Assembly (NCBI GenBank): GCA_965660945.1
Contig: CBFIBS010000011.1
Coordinates: 43,891 to 107,890 of the forward strand
DNA from: UBA7985 sp002711265
GTDB lineage: Bacteria > Pseudomonadota > Alphaproteobacteria > UBA7985
Reading direction: 5' to 3'
Length of the DNA stretch: 64,000 nt
Of the stretch, positions 35,368 to 42,605 are shown in pieces. The notes below the pieces were generated by a model. That model ran no database searches. It was not told the DNA's origin and was given only the letters and a program-made list of their open reading frames with translations. Within the stretch, counting starts at the first letter, position 1. Every line of letters begins with the position of its first letter. A program made the translations under genes and the position numbers.

Positions 35368-36564
35368 ATGGACCTGACTTTTTCCAGCGAAGACCTGAAA
35401 TTCCGCGACGAGGTTGTCGCCTTCTGTGAGACCGAGGTCGACCGCGAAACCCGCGAAAAGATCCGCCTTGGCCATCGTCTGACCAAGGGTGAAATCGTCG
35501 ACTATCACAAGGCGCTGTACGCACGCGGCTGGGCCGTGCCGAACTGGGCACCCGAGTGGGGTGGTCTGGGCTGGAGCGCGCTGCGGAACCAGATTTTTGA
35601 GGAAGTCACGGCCGCCCACCACTGCCCCCGACGGCTGTCCTTCGGGGTCAGCATGGTCGGCCCGGTGCTGCAGGCTTTTGGCTCGCGGGAGCAGCAGGAA
35701 CGCTACCTTCCCCGGATCGCCAGCCTCGAGGACTGGTGGTGTCAGGGCTTTTCCGAGCCCGGTTCGGGTTCCGACCTGGCGTCCCTCAAGACCTCGGCCG
35801 TGCGCGACGGCGACGAATGGGTGCTCAATGGTCAGAAGACCTGGACCACCTACGCCCAGCACGCGGACAAGATGTTCATCCTCACCCGCACCGACAGCGA
35901 GTGTAAGCCGCAGGAGGGGATTTCCTTCATGCTGCTCGACATGGACACGCCGGGGATCGAAGTGAAGCCGATCGTGCTGCTCGATAACTATCACGAGGTG
36001 AACGAGGTCTTCTTCGACAACGTCCGTATTCCCGCGGAAAACCTCGTGGGTGAGGAGAACAAGGGCTGGGATTACGCCAAGTTCCTGCTCGCACACGAGC
36101 GCTTCGGCATTGCCCAGATCGGCGCCGCCCGCGAGCAGCTGAACCGGCTGAAGGCCATTGCTGGCATGGAGCAGACCGAGGACGGTGGCACGCTGATCAA
36201 CGACCCTCTGTTCGCACAGCAGGTTGCCGAGCTGGAAATGGATCTGACCGCGCTCGACATCACCAACCTGCGGGTGCTGGCCGACCCGGCCAACCAAGCC
36301 GACCTGACCTTCGCCGGGATGTTGAAAATCCGGGGTTCGGACCTGAACCAGCGGCTCAGCCGCCTGATCATGGAAGCCGTCGGCCCGGCCGCCGCCGTGG
36401 AGCAGCAAGGTCTGGTTCTCCACGGTCGCAACGAGCCGCCGCTGGGGCCGGACTACGCCGCCGGCGCAGCGCCGACCTACCTGAACATGCGTAAGGTCTC
36501 GATTTTCGGTGGCTCCAATGAGATCCAGCGAACCATCATCGCCAAGGCCATGCTCAGCGCCTGA
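35368..36564 (+). CDS. Acyl-CoA dehydrogenase
   Basis: 398 residues, FAD flavoprotein that introduces the alpha-beta double bond into acyl-CoA. Landmarks: GWAVPNWAPEWGGLGWS, WCQGFSEPGSGSDLASL near residue 130 (flavin/substrate loop), NGQKTWTTYAQHAD, FDNVRIPAENLVGEENKGW and FGGSNEIQRTIIAKAML at the C-terminus. Followed at 55 bp by a second, shorter acyl-CoA dehydrogenase; the pairing of a long and a short chain recalls the heteromeric dehydrogenases of actinobacterial steroid side-chain degradation (FadE pairs), an inference. Confidence 0.93.
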   Translation: MDLTFSSEDLKFRDEVVAFCETEVDRETREKIRLGHRLTKGEIVDYHKALYARGWAVPNWAPEWGGLGWSALRNQIFEEVTAAHHCPRRLSFGVSMVGPVLQAFGSREQQERYLPRIASLEDWWCQGFSEPGSGSDLASLKTSAVRDGDEWVLNGQKTWTTYAQHADKMFILTRTDSECKPQEGISFMLLDMDTPGIEVKPIVLLDNYHEVNEVFFDNVRIPAENLVGEENKGWDYAKFLLAHERFGIAQIGAAREQLNRLKAIAGMEQTEDGGTLINDPLFAQQVAELEMDLTALDITNLRVLADPANQADLTFAGMLKIRGSDLNQRLSRLIMEAVGPAAAVEQQGLVLHGRNEPPLGPDYAAGAAPTYLNMRKVSIFGGSNEIQRTIIAKAMLSA

Positions 36565-36602
36565 CCCCGGCTACCTGACCCCCGCCACCTGACACCCGAC
36601 GA
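36561..36602. repeat. Three 14-bp tandem repeats between the two acyl-CoA dehydrogenase genes
   Basis: CTGACCCCGGCTAC, CTGACCCCCGCCAC and CTGACACCCGACGA follow in tandem, starting in the stop codon of the first gene and ending just before the ribosome site of the second. Confidence 0.75.
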
Positions 36603-36618
36603 AACAGGAACGATCACC

Positions 36619-37686
36619 ATGGATTTTGGCCTCAGTGACGACCAGCGCCTGCTGCAGGAAACCGTCAGCCGCTTTGTCGCCGATCGCTACGCGCTCGACC
36701 AACGCAAGGGCTATCTCGCCAACGCGGCCGGCCATGACCCCGCCGTGGCGGCGGAGCTGGATGAGCTCGGCCTGAGCCTCGTTCAGGTGCCGGAAGCGCA
36801 AGGTGGGCTGGGTGGTGATGCCTTTGACGCGCTTGTGGTCGGGGAGGCGCTGGGCCCGGGGCTGGTGCTCGAGCCGGTGCTGGACGCCATGACGGCGGTC
36901 TGCGCGCTGGGGCAGGGCGTGCCTGACGTGGTCGAAGCGGCATCGGCGCATACGCTGGCCCTGTTCGAACGCGGGCAGCGCCACAGCCTGAAACCGGTTG
37001 GGTGCCGGGTTGATGGCCAGGGGCTTCTCAGTGGTGAGAAAACACTGGTCGCCAATGTCGCCGGACTGACCCACGCGCTGGTCTCGGCGCTGGATGAGAC
37101 GGGCACCGCGGGGCTTTATCGCGTGGCGCTGGACGAAGACGGCGTGACCCGGTTCGACTATCCGCTGCAAGACGGGCGACCCTTCGCCGACCTGCGACTG
37201 GAGGCGGTACCGGCAAGCCGGATCGAGGGCATCGGCCTTGCCGAAATCGAGGCTGCAAACGCCCGCCGGGTGATCGCCGAATGCGCCATGGCCGTTGGCA
37301 CCATGCAAGCGGCGGCTGACATGACCCGCGAATACCTCAGCGTCCGCAAGCAGTTCGGCCGTCCGCTGGCCGCTTTTCAGGCGCTGCAGTTCCGGCTGGT
37401 GGACATGAACATGGAGGTGCAGGACGCACGCTCGATGGCGATCTGGGCAGCCAATCAGGCCAACGTCCAGTCCGGAGACGCGCTGTTGCGCGCCGCGTCC
37501 ATGGCCAAGGCCAAGATTGGCCGGGCGGCCACGCTTGTGGCCGAAGAGAGCATCCAGCTGCACGGCGGTATGGGGATGACGCTGGACTACGGCATTGGCG
37601 CTTACGCCAAGTCCCTGACCACCTTCAGTCTGCTGAACGGGGATGTGGGCTTCCACACGGCCCGTGTCATGCGGCTGGCGGCCTGA
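36619..37686 (+). CDS. Acyl-CoA dehydrogenase, short partner-type
   Basis: 355 residues. N-terminal acyl-CoA dehydrogenase helices (FGLSDDQRLLQETVSRFVADRY), a shortened middle barrel, and the C-terminal helical domain with YLSVRKQFGRPLAAFQALQFRLVDMNMEVQDARS, and ESIQLHGGMGMTLDYGIGAYAKSL. The usual flavin-binding TEP.aGSD segment is missing from the middle domain, unlike the gene upstream, which supports a role as the partner in a heteromeric enzyme. Last gene of the fad operon. Confidence 0.9.
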   Translation: MDFGLSDDQRLLQETVSRFVADRYALDQRKGYLANAAGHDPAVAAELDELGLSLVQVPEAQGGLGGDAFDALVVGEALGPGLVLEPVLDAMTAVCALGQGVPDVVEAASAHTLALFERGQRHSLKPVGCRVDGQGLLSGEKTLVANVAGLTHALVSALDETGTAGLYRVALDEDGVTRFDYPLQDGRPFADLRLEAVPASRIEGIGLAEIEAANARRVIAECAMAVGTMQAAADMTREYLSVRKQFGRPLAAFQALQFRLVDMNMEVQDARSMAIWAANQANVQSGDALLRAASMAKAKIGRAATLVAEESIQLHGGMGMTLDYGIGAYAKSLTTFSLLNGDVGFHTARVMRLAA

Positions 37687-37714
37687 GTTTCACGCCGCGG
37701 GGCGTGCGTTGCCA

Positions 37715-37756
37715 CAAAAAAAGAGGGGGGCGACGGCAGCCGGCGCCATCGCCCCC
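37715..37756 (-). terminator. Rho-independent terminator for the minus-strand outer-membrane gene remnant
   Basis: Read on the minus strand: GGGGGCGA, an imperfect inner stem, TCGCCCCC, then TCTTTTTTTG. It lies 20 bp after the stop of the remnant at 37778 and also faces the end of the fad operon. Confidence 0.8.
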
Positions 37757-37777
37757 GGTTCCGACCTCGTTCTTCGG

Positions 37778-38249
37778 TTAGAACGTGGTCGAAATCGAGC
37801 CCTTCAGGCCCATCTCGCTCCACGACCCGCCTTTGATGCCGGGCTGCCGGGTGGCCTCCTCGGTTGCAGCCGGATCCGTAGCGGCGGCAACTTCCGGCGC
37901 TCCCTGGGTTAGGCTGCCGTAAACCCCCACGCCCAGAGCGATCGATGGGGTGATCTGGTAGGACAGACCCGCTTCCGCCTCGACCCCCAGCATGAAGCCG
38001 TTATCGCTGGCTTCAAAAGTGTTGGTCTCGGTCGTGAACGCTTGGGTTGCCTTCAGACCAGAGCGGCCGTAGAGCGCTTGCAGCGAACCGCCGAAGTGAG
38101 CGCCAAGCTTTCCGCCCAGCTCGGTATCATAGTTCACCCGCACCACCGGACCGGCGTAGAATACCGACAAGTCCCAGCAGGATCCCCATGGTCAGGGTCA
38201 GAGAGGAAAGCCGCACTCGGACGTGACTGAGGAGACGGGTGGTGGGCAT
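37778..38249 (-). pseudogene. Remnant of an outer-membrane beta-barrel protein gene
   Basis: The frame 37778-38170 (131 codons) is the C-terminal part of a barrel: YAGPVVRVNYDTELGGKLGAHFGG, LGVEAEAGLSYQITPSIALGVGVYGSL and a terminal ISTTF. It has no good start of its own (TTG 38170). One frame off, an ATG at 38249 begins a signal-peptide-like stretch (MPTTRLLSHVRVRLSSLTLT then MGILLGLVG) that hits a stop soon after the two frames meet near 38170. This looks like a gene that lost its middle and its frame. A strong terminator remains downstream. Alternatively the short barrel frame alone is still used; I consider that less likely. Confidence 0.45.
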
Positions 38250-38693
38250 GGTGCAATCTGCTTTCGATGGTAGCACTGGACCGGGTGCCCAGGCCCGACG
38301 GGTGGCTTTGCACTCTTCTGATGCAACTCACCTGCCATGGCAGGTGAAAACGCACCTTTCCTGAAAATTCTCTATTCAATGATCTTCAAACCGAAGAAAT
38401 ACCTAAAAATACATACATTGTTGGGATCGATTCGGAAGTTCTGCGCCTAACTGTAATCCATATTGCAGCTTGCACCACGGTTTTTACACATTTAGTCCCT
38501 ATACAGCGTGGTTATCGGTGTTGGGCTTGCGTTCTATGGGGTTTGCCATAGAACACGGAACCAAGTGCCGCGCGAATAAGCGGTACAGGTACCGGCTTGT
38601 TTCTGACAAAATTATGCGAGGTATTTTGGTTGCTACCCAGCGTTTATTGGGGCATATCGGATGAGCACTCGTGGAGATGGAGATCACTTAGTC
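38250..38693. other. AT-rich gene-free region with a perfect hairpin
   Basis: 444 bp clearly richer in A and T than the surroundings, between the broken outer-membrane gene and a lipoprotein gene. It holds no convincing reading frame. A perfect 9-bp inverted repeat GTTCTATGG/CCATAGAAC lies at 38531-38554 and probably forms part of the control region of the lipoprotein gene at 38694. Confidence 0.6.
38531..38554. promoter_or_regulatory. Perfect 9-bp inverted repeat
   Basis: GTTCTATGG and CCATAGAAC separated by six bases, 140 bp upstream of the lipoprotein start. No T-run follows it, so a binding site or an mRNA hairpin is likelier than a terminator. Confidence 0.5.
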
Positions 38694-39023
38694 ATGAAAA
38701 AGATTGCAATCGCTGCCGCTGGTCTGAGCATGCTGGGTCTGGGTGCCTGCGTGACCCCGGCTTACATGCCAATGTATGCTGAGGGCCATGGCGACGGTGA
38801 CCATGCAGCTGAGACCTACTACGTACACCCGGCCGGCAACTGCGTTGTGCCTGGCGCGCTGGTTGGTGGCCTTGCCGGCCTCGCCGCTTACGCGCTGGCT
38901 GATGAAGTTCTCGACTGGGCTGGCCCAATCAACCGTGATGAGCTGCTGCTCTCCGGTATCGCCGGTGCCGGCGTTGGTGGGCTGATCAGCGCAAACTCCT
39001 ACTGCCCGCGCTACCACTACTAA
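38694..39023 (+). CDS. Small glycine-zipper lipoprotein
   Basis: 109 residues. A lipoprotein signal peptide with lipobox LGAC (Cys about residue 20) is followed by a His/Met/Asp-rich stretch (MPMYAEGHGDGDHAAE) and a glycine-zipper-like segment (VGGLAGLAAYALAD, then GIAGAGVGGLIS). ATG 38694 has GGAGAT eight bases upstream. Codons are rich in GGT, GCT and CGT, like those of the most highly expressed genes in the window. Bounded by its own AT-rich leader and a strong terminator, so it is a monocistronic, probably abundant envelope protein. I recognise no named family; the HGDGDH cluster could bind metal. Confidence 0.75.
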   Translation: MKKIAIAAAGLSMLGLGACVTPAYMPMYAEGHGDGDHAAETYYVHPAGNCVVPGALVGGLAGLAAYALADEVLDWAGPINRDELLLSGIAGAGVGGLISANSYCPRYHY

Positions 39024-39052
39024 GCGCAGCGGCCGTAAGGCAGAGTTCGGAG

Positions 39053-39102
39053 GCCGGGTGCCGACGCTCTTTCGGGGGCGTTGGCGCCCGGCTTCTTTTT
39101 TT
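39053..39102 (+). terminator. Rho-independent terminator after the lipoprotein gene
   Basis: Long stem GCCGGGTGCCGACGC / GCGTTGGCGCCCGGC followed by TTCTTTTTTT. About 30 bp after the stop codon at 39023. Confidence 0.85.
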
Positions 39103-39115
39103 GCCCTGAGGCCCA

Positions 39116-39150
39116 GGGGGTGCTGAAGGGGGTGCTGAAGGGGGTGCTCA
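39116..39150. repeat. Three 12-bp tandem repeats at the 3' end of the dehalogenase gene
   Basis: GGGGGTGCTGAA, GGGGGTGCTGAA and GGGGGTGCTCAG, the last running into the minus-strand stop codon of the dehalogenase gene. Same unit length as the array at 27695 but a different sequence. Confidence 0.85.
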
Positions 39151-40095
39151 GGTCTCGTTCGTGATCCAGTCGTCGATCGCTGCGGTGATGTCGGCGGGGC
39201 TGTCTTCCTGAATGAAGTGTGACCCGGCCACCGTGACTTCGCGCTGGTTGGGGAACCGGCGACACAGTGCCCGCATTTCGCCGGTAAGGATCGCACCAGG
39301 TTCTGCGTTGATGAACAGCTTGGGGATTTCGGACCGCGAGAGCCAGTCCGCATAGTCAGCCACCATCGAAACGACCTCAGCTGGTTCTCCTGCAATCGGG
39401 ATCTGCCGGGGCCACGACAAGGTCGGCCGACGGTCTTCACCCGGGATTGCGAAAGGGGCGAGATAGGCCGCCATTTCCGCTTCGCTCAAGTCGCGCAGGA
39501 TTGAGCCAGGCAGGACACGTTCGACGAAAATGTTCTTCTCCAGCACCATGGCTTCGCCGTTTTCTGAGCGAAAGCCCTGAAACACCCGACGCGAGGCCTC
39601 GTTCCAGTCATCCCAGCTCGGCACCGGTGCGACGAGTGCCTCCATGTAGGCGATGCCGCTGACCCGCTCGCTGTGGCGCCGGGCCCAGTGAAACCCCAGC
39701 GCAGAACCCCAGTCGTGGATCACCCAGATCAGGTCATCGCCGACCGCCAGTGCCTCGAGCGCGGCGTCGAGAAAGCGCGCGTGCTCGGCGAAGGAATAGC
39801 GCTCCGGCCCGCTGTCGGCGAGTTTGTCCGAATGCCCCATACCGATCAGGTCCACGGCCACGCAACGGCCGTGGTGGGTCAGGTGGGGCATGATATTGCG
39901 CCAAAGATAACTGCTGGTCGGGTTTCCGTGCTGGAACAGCAGGGTGCGGCCGCGGCGGGCCGTGTCGGTTGCGGGCAGGTCGACCACGGCCATGCGGTAG
40001 TCGAGCACGTCGATATAACCGTGGGGCAGGGGGTCGGGGCTGATGGCGCTTGGGTAAGTCATGGCGTCGGGCAACTTTCGAACTGTGGTGTTCAT
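39148..40095 (-). CDS. Haloalkane dehalogenase (DhaA/LinB type)
   Basis: 315 residues. Hydrolyses carbon-halogen bonds of haloalkanes. All catalytic elements of subfamily HLD-II can be placed: halide-binding Asn in FQHGNPTSSYLW (N58), nucleophile Asp and halide-binding Trp in VIHDWGSALGFHWA (D128, W129), acid Glu in IAYMEALVAPVPSWDDW (E152) and base His in GSHFIQEDSP. The spacing D-to-E is 24, as in DhaA, and ELPIAGEPA-like RQIPIAGEPAEVV in the cap is also conserved. ATG 40095 is chosen; ATG 40062 would cut 11 residues. It stands alone, convergent with the lipoprotein gene. The physiological substrate is unknown. Confidence 0.88.
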   Translation of the reverse strand: MNTTVRKLPDAMTYPSAISPDPLPHGYIDVLDYRMAVVDLPATDTARRGRTLLFQHGNPTSSYLWRNIMPHLTHHGRCVAVDLIGMGHSDKLADSGPERYSFAEHARFLDAALEALAVGDDLIWVIHDWGSALGFHWARRHSERVSGIAYMEALVAPVPSWDDWNEASRRVFQGFRSENGEAMVLEKNIFVERVLPGSILRDLSEAEMAAYLAPFAIPGEDRRPTLSWPRQIPIAGEPAEVVSMVADYADWLSRSEIPKLFINAEPGAILTGEMRALCRRFPNQREVTVAGSHFIQEDSPADITAAIDDWITNET

Positions 40096-40266
40096 TTGTG
40101 AGTCCAGCAGAGCACAGCTCGGCGCCAAGGCCCAGACCCGTCCGACCAAACGGCGTCGGGTACAACCTCTCTGGTCGCGCGGTCGTCTCTTGCTCTATTG
40201 CTCCCAGCTGCCCATCTCAAAGCCATGCCGTCGCTGCTATGGCGGGTGCAAAGGCGAAGGAACAGC

Positions 40267-40731
40267 ATGGAATTCTCCGGTTCATCGCGGCTTCGGGCCA
40301 ACCGAGCCATCGTTTGGGAAGCGCTGAACGATCCGGCTGTGCTTCAGGCCTGCATCCCGGGGTGCGAGCGCTTCGAGCCCACCGGTGACGGCCTCTATGA
40401 CATCGAAGTCGGCGGCCGCATCGGCCCGATCAAAGCCCTGTTCACGGGCAGCATCCGGCTGGTCGAGCTCGACACCGCCCGCACCTACCGGCTCGAGGGC
40501 GAGGGGTCGGGCGGTGTGGCCGGCATGGCCAAAGGCATTGCGGACGTGCAGCTGCTCGACATCGAGGGTGGCACCGAACTGGCCTACGCCATCACCGCGG
40601 CCACCGACGGTCCGATCGCGGGCTTCGGCGCCAAAATGATGACTGGCACCGCAAGGCGGTTTACCGAGCGGTTTTTCGATGCGCTGGCCGACAGGCTCGG
40701 CGGTAAGCTCGAACAGGCCTCAGCCGGGTAG
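40267..40731 (+). CDS. CoxG-like SRPBCC-family protein
   Basis: 154 residues. MEFSGSSRLRANRAIVWEALNDPAVLQACIPGC is the start of the CO dehydrogenase subunit G (CoxG) family, with the conserved PGCE; GRIGPIKALFTGSIRL and GEGSGGVAGMAKGIADV follow. In CO oxidisers CoxG helps membrane attachment of the dehydrogenase, but no coxMSL genes are here and orphan copies are common next to other molybdenum hydroxylases. AAGGA precedes ATG 40267. Divergent from the dehalogenase gene and 88 bp before a TauE/SafE exporter. Confidence 0.85.
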   Translation: MEFSGSSRLRANRAIVWEALNDPAVLQACIPGCERFEPTGDGLYDIEVGGRIGPIKALFTGSIRLVELDTARTYRLEGEGSGGVAGMAKGIADVQLLDIEGGTELAYAITAATDGPIAGFGAKMMTGTARRFTERFFDALADRLGGKLEQASAG

Positions 40732-40818
40732 CCATCCCGCTGGTCGCTCTGCCTCTATGCGTCGAGCAGCCCTCGACCTCGACCCCGCCCTGTGCGATGT
40801 CGGGGCAGGCGTTTCACT

Positions 40819-41646
40819 ATGATCGGCGGGGCCGTGTCTGACTTTCTTCTGCTTGGCCAGAACGGCCAGTTCTGGACCCTCGCGTTGGTCGCTGTCCTGC
40901 TCATGGGGGTGTCCAAGGGGGGCTTTGGGTCCGGCCTGAACGTGGTCTCCACACCGCTGCTGGCGCTGGCGTCCAGCCCGGCGCTGGCGGCTGCAGTGAT
41001 GCTGCCGCTGCTCAACGCCATGGACATGCTCGGCCTGCGCGCTTTCTGGCGGCAGTGGGATGCGCCCACCGCGCGGTCGCTGGTGCTGCCCATGCTCGCC
41101 GGGGTAATCCTCGGCACGCTGCTGTTCACCGTGGTCGATCCGGATATGCTGCGCATCCTGCTCGCCCTTGTCTGCTACTACGTACTCGCGCACCGCTGGG
41201 GCATCCTGCAGCGTCTGCGCTTGGTGGCGACGGACGCAGATGGGCGCACGCAGACCCCCCGGCCCGGAGGGCTGGTGGGCTGGATCCTCGGCGGTTTGCT
41301 CGGTATCACCAGCACCATTGCCCACGCCGGCGGGCCAGCAGCGGCGGCCTATCTGCTGCGCTTTAACTTCGACAAGACGACGTTTCAGGCGACGACGATT
41401 CTGACCTTCACCATCGTCAACATCATCAAACTGCCGTTTTATTTTGTCATTGGACAGTTTCCAGTCAGCACCCTGAGTCTGTCGCTGGTGCTACTGCCGT
41501 TCGCGGCGGCAGGGATGATCGTCGGGGTGTTCCTGCATCGGATTGTGCCGCAGCGGCCGTTCTTCGTGCTCATGGAAGGGGCGTTGTTCGTCACCGCGAG
41601 CAAGTTGGTCTGGGACGGGTCTCGTGGGCTTTTGGGGCTGGCCTGA
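40819..41646 (+). CDS. TauE/SafE (TSUP) family sulfite/organosulfonate exporter-like permease
   Basis: 275-residue inner-membrane protein with about eight helices in two repeats. First repeat FWTLALVAVLLMGVSKGGFGSGLNVVSTPLLAL has the family GhskGGhGsG motif; second repeat GWILGGLLGITSTIAHAGGPAAAAYLL carries the matching H.GGP motif. Family members export sulfite, sulfoacetate or related anions; the substrate cannot be read here. ATG 40819 (MIGGAVSDF) is chosen over a start nine codons upstream. Confidence 0.85.
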   Translation: MIGGAVSDFLLLGQNGQFWTLALVAVLLMGVSKGGFGSGLNVVSTPLLALASSPALAAAVMLPLLNAMDMLGLRAFWRQWDAPTARSLVLPMLAGVILGTLLFTVVDPDMLRILLALVCYYVLAHRWGILQRLRLVATDADGRTQTPRPGGLVGWILGGLLGITSTIAHAGGPAAAAYLLRFNFDKTTFQATTILTFTIVNIIKLPFYFVIGQFPVSTLSLSLVLLPFAAAGMIVGVFLHRIVPQRPFFVLMEGALFVTASKLVWDGSRGLLGLA

Positions 41647-41764
41647 GCCCGATCAAAACAACCGGTGCTGTTGAATTGCTGCCCGGGAAAAACACGCTTA
41701 GAACAGTCGACCAACCACCGTAAGTCGGCGACCATGGGGCGCGAAGCCGAGCATAGTAAGGGGA

Positions 41765-42481
41765 GTGGCGTTTTTGAGTGCACAGGATGATACCGGCAAG
41801 CCCTGGGTGTTTCCTCTCGACACCGACCCGGAAACGATGGAACCGTTGGACGGCATTAACCGTTTCCCAGCGATGATTCCAATCAGGCGCGCCTTCCGCC
41901 CGTTACGCTTCGTCGGCGTTTGGGGTCTGCGCCTTATGGGCTGGCGGTCACTGGGGACACTGCCTGACCGGGGCAAGTTCGTCGTGATCCTCATGCCTCA
42001 CACCTCGAACATCGACTTCATCCTTGCGGTCTGGATTTTCTTCCTGTTCCGCGTCGACCTCAAATACATGATCAAGGGAGACGTTTTCAAATACGGCTTC
42101 GGCGCATTCCTCCGCTGGACGGGCGCAATCCCGATCGAGCGCACGGCCGCCCACGGACAGGTCGAGTCAGCCGTCAGGGCCTTCCGCGATGCCGGTGACC
42201 GCGCCATCCTTGCGCTGACCCCCGAAGGCACACGCTCACCTACGCCCACTCTGAAAAAGGGCTTCTACTACATCGCCAAAGGTGCAGACGTGCCAATGCT
42301 GCTGGTGACCATGCACTACGACAAGAAGATCATTCAATTCGGGCCGACTATCCGTTCCGACCGGACGTGGGAGGAGGTTACCGATGACATCGAATCCTTC
42401 TGTGGGCACGTACAGGGCCGTACCCGCGGCTATCTGGACCGGGTACAGAACGGCTGGATTCACCGCCGAAAGCGGCCCTAG
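41765..42481 (+). CDS. PlsC-like 1-acyl-glycerol-3-phosphate acyltransferase family protein
   Basis: 238 residues. Catalytic HX4D motif in MPHTSNIDFILA near residue 78, the glycerol-phosphate loop in GAIPIERTAAHG, EGTRSPTPTLKKGFYYIAKGADVP near 160 (EGTRS motif III) and a final VPMLLVT (motif IV-like). It probably acylates a lysophospholipid or similar acceptor at the membrane. GTG 41765 is directly behind AAGGGGA; TTG 41774 has better spacing and may be the true start. Separate from the exporter gene by about 120 bp. Confidence 0.82.
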   Translation: MAFLSAQDDTGKPWVFPLDTDPETMEPLDGINRFPAMIPIRRAFRPLRFVGVWGLRLMGWRSLGTLPDRGKFVVILMPHTSNIDFILAVWIFFLFRVDLKYMIKGDVFKYGFGAFLRWTGAIPIERTAAHGQVESAVRAFRDAGDRAILALTPEGTRSPTPTLKKGFYYIAKGADVPMLLVTMHYDKKIIQFGPTIRSDRTWEEVTDDIESFCGHVQGRTRGYLDRVQNGWIHRRKRP

Positions 42482-42605
42482 CCCACAGCCTCGGTGTTCG
42501 CGGAATCGCCCGCACCGTTGACCTTACGGCCCTGCGGCAGAGATAAGGGGGACGCACTGGATAGACCGGTGTACACGATCTGCCTGCAAGGAGCTTGTTG
42601 GCCCC

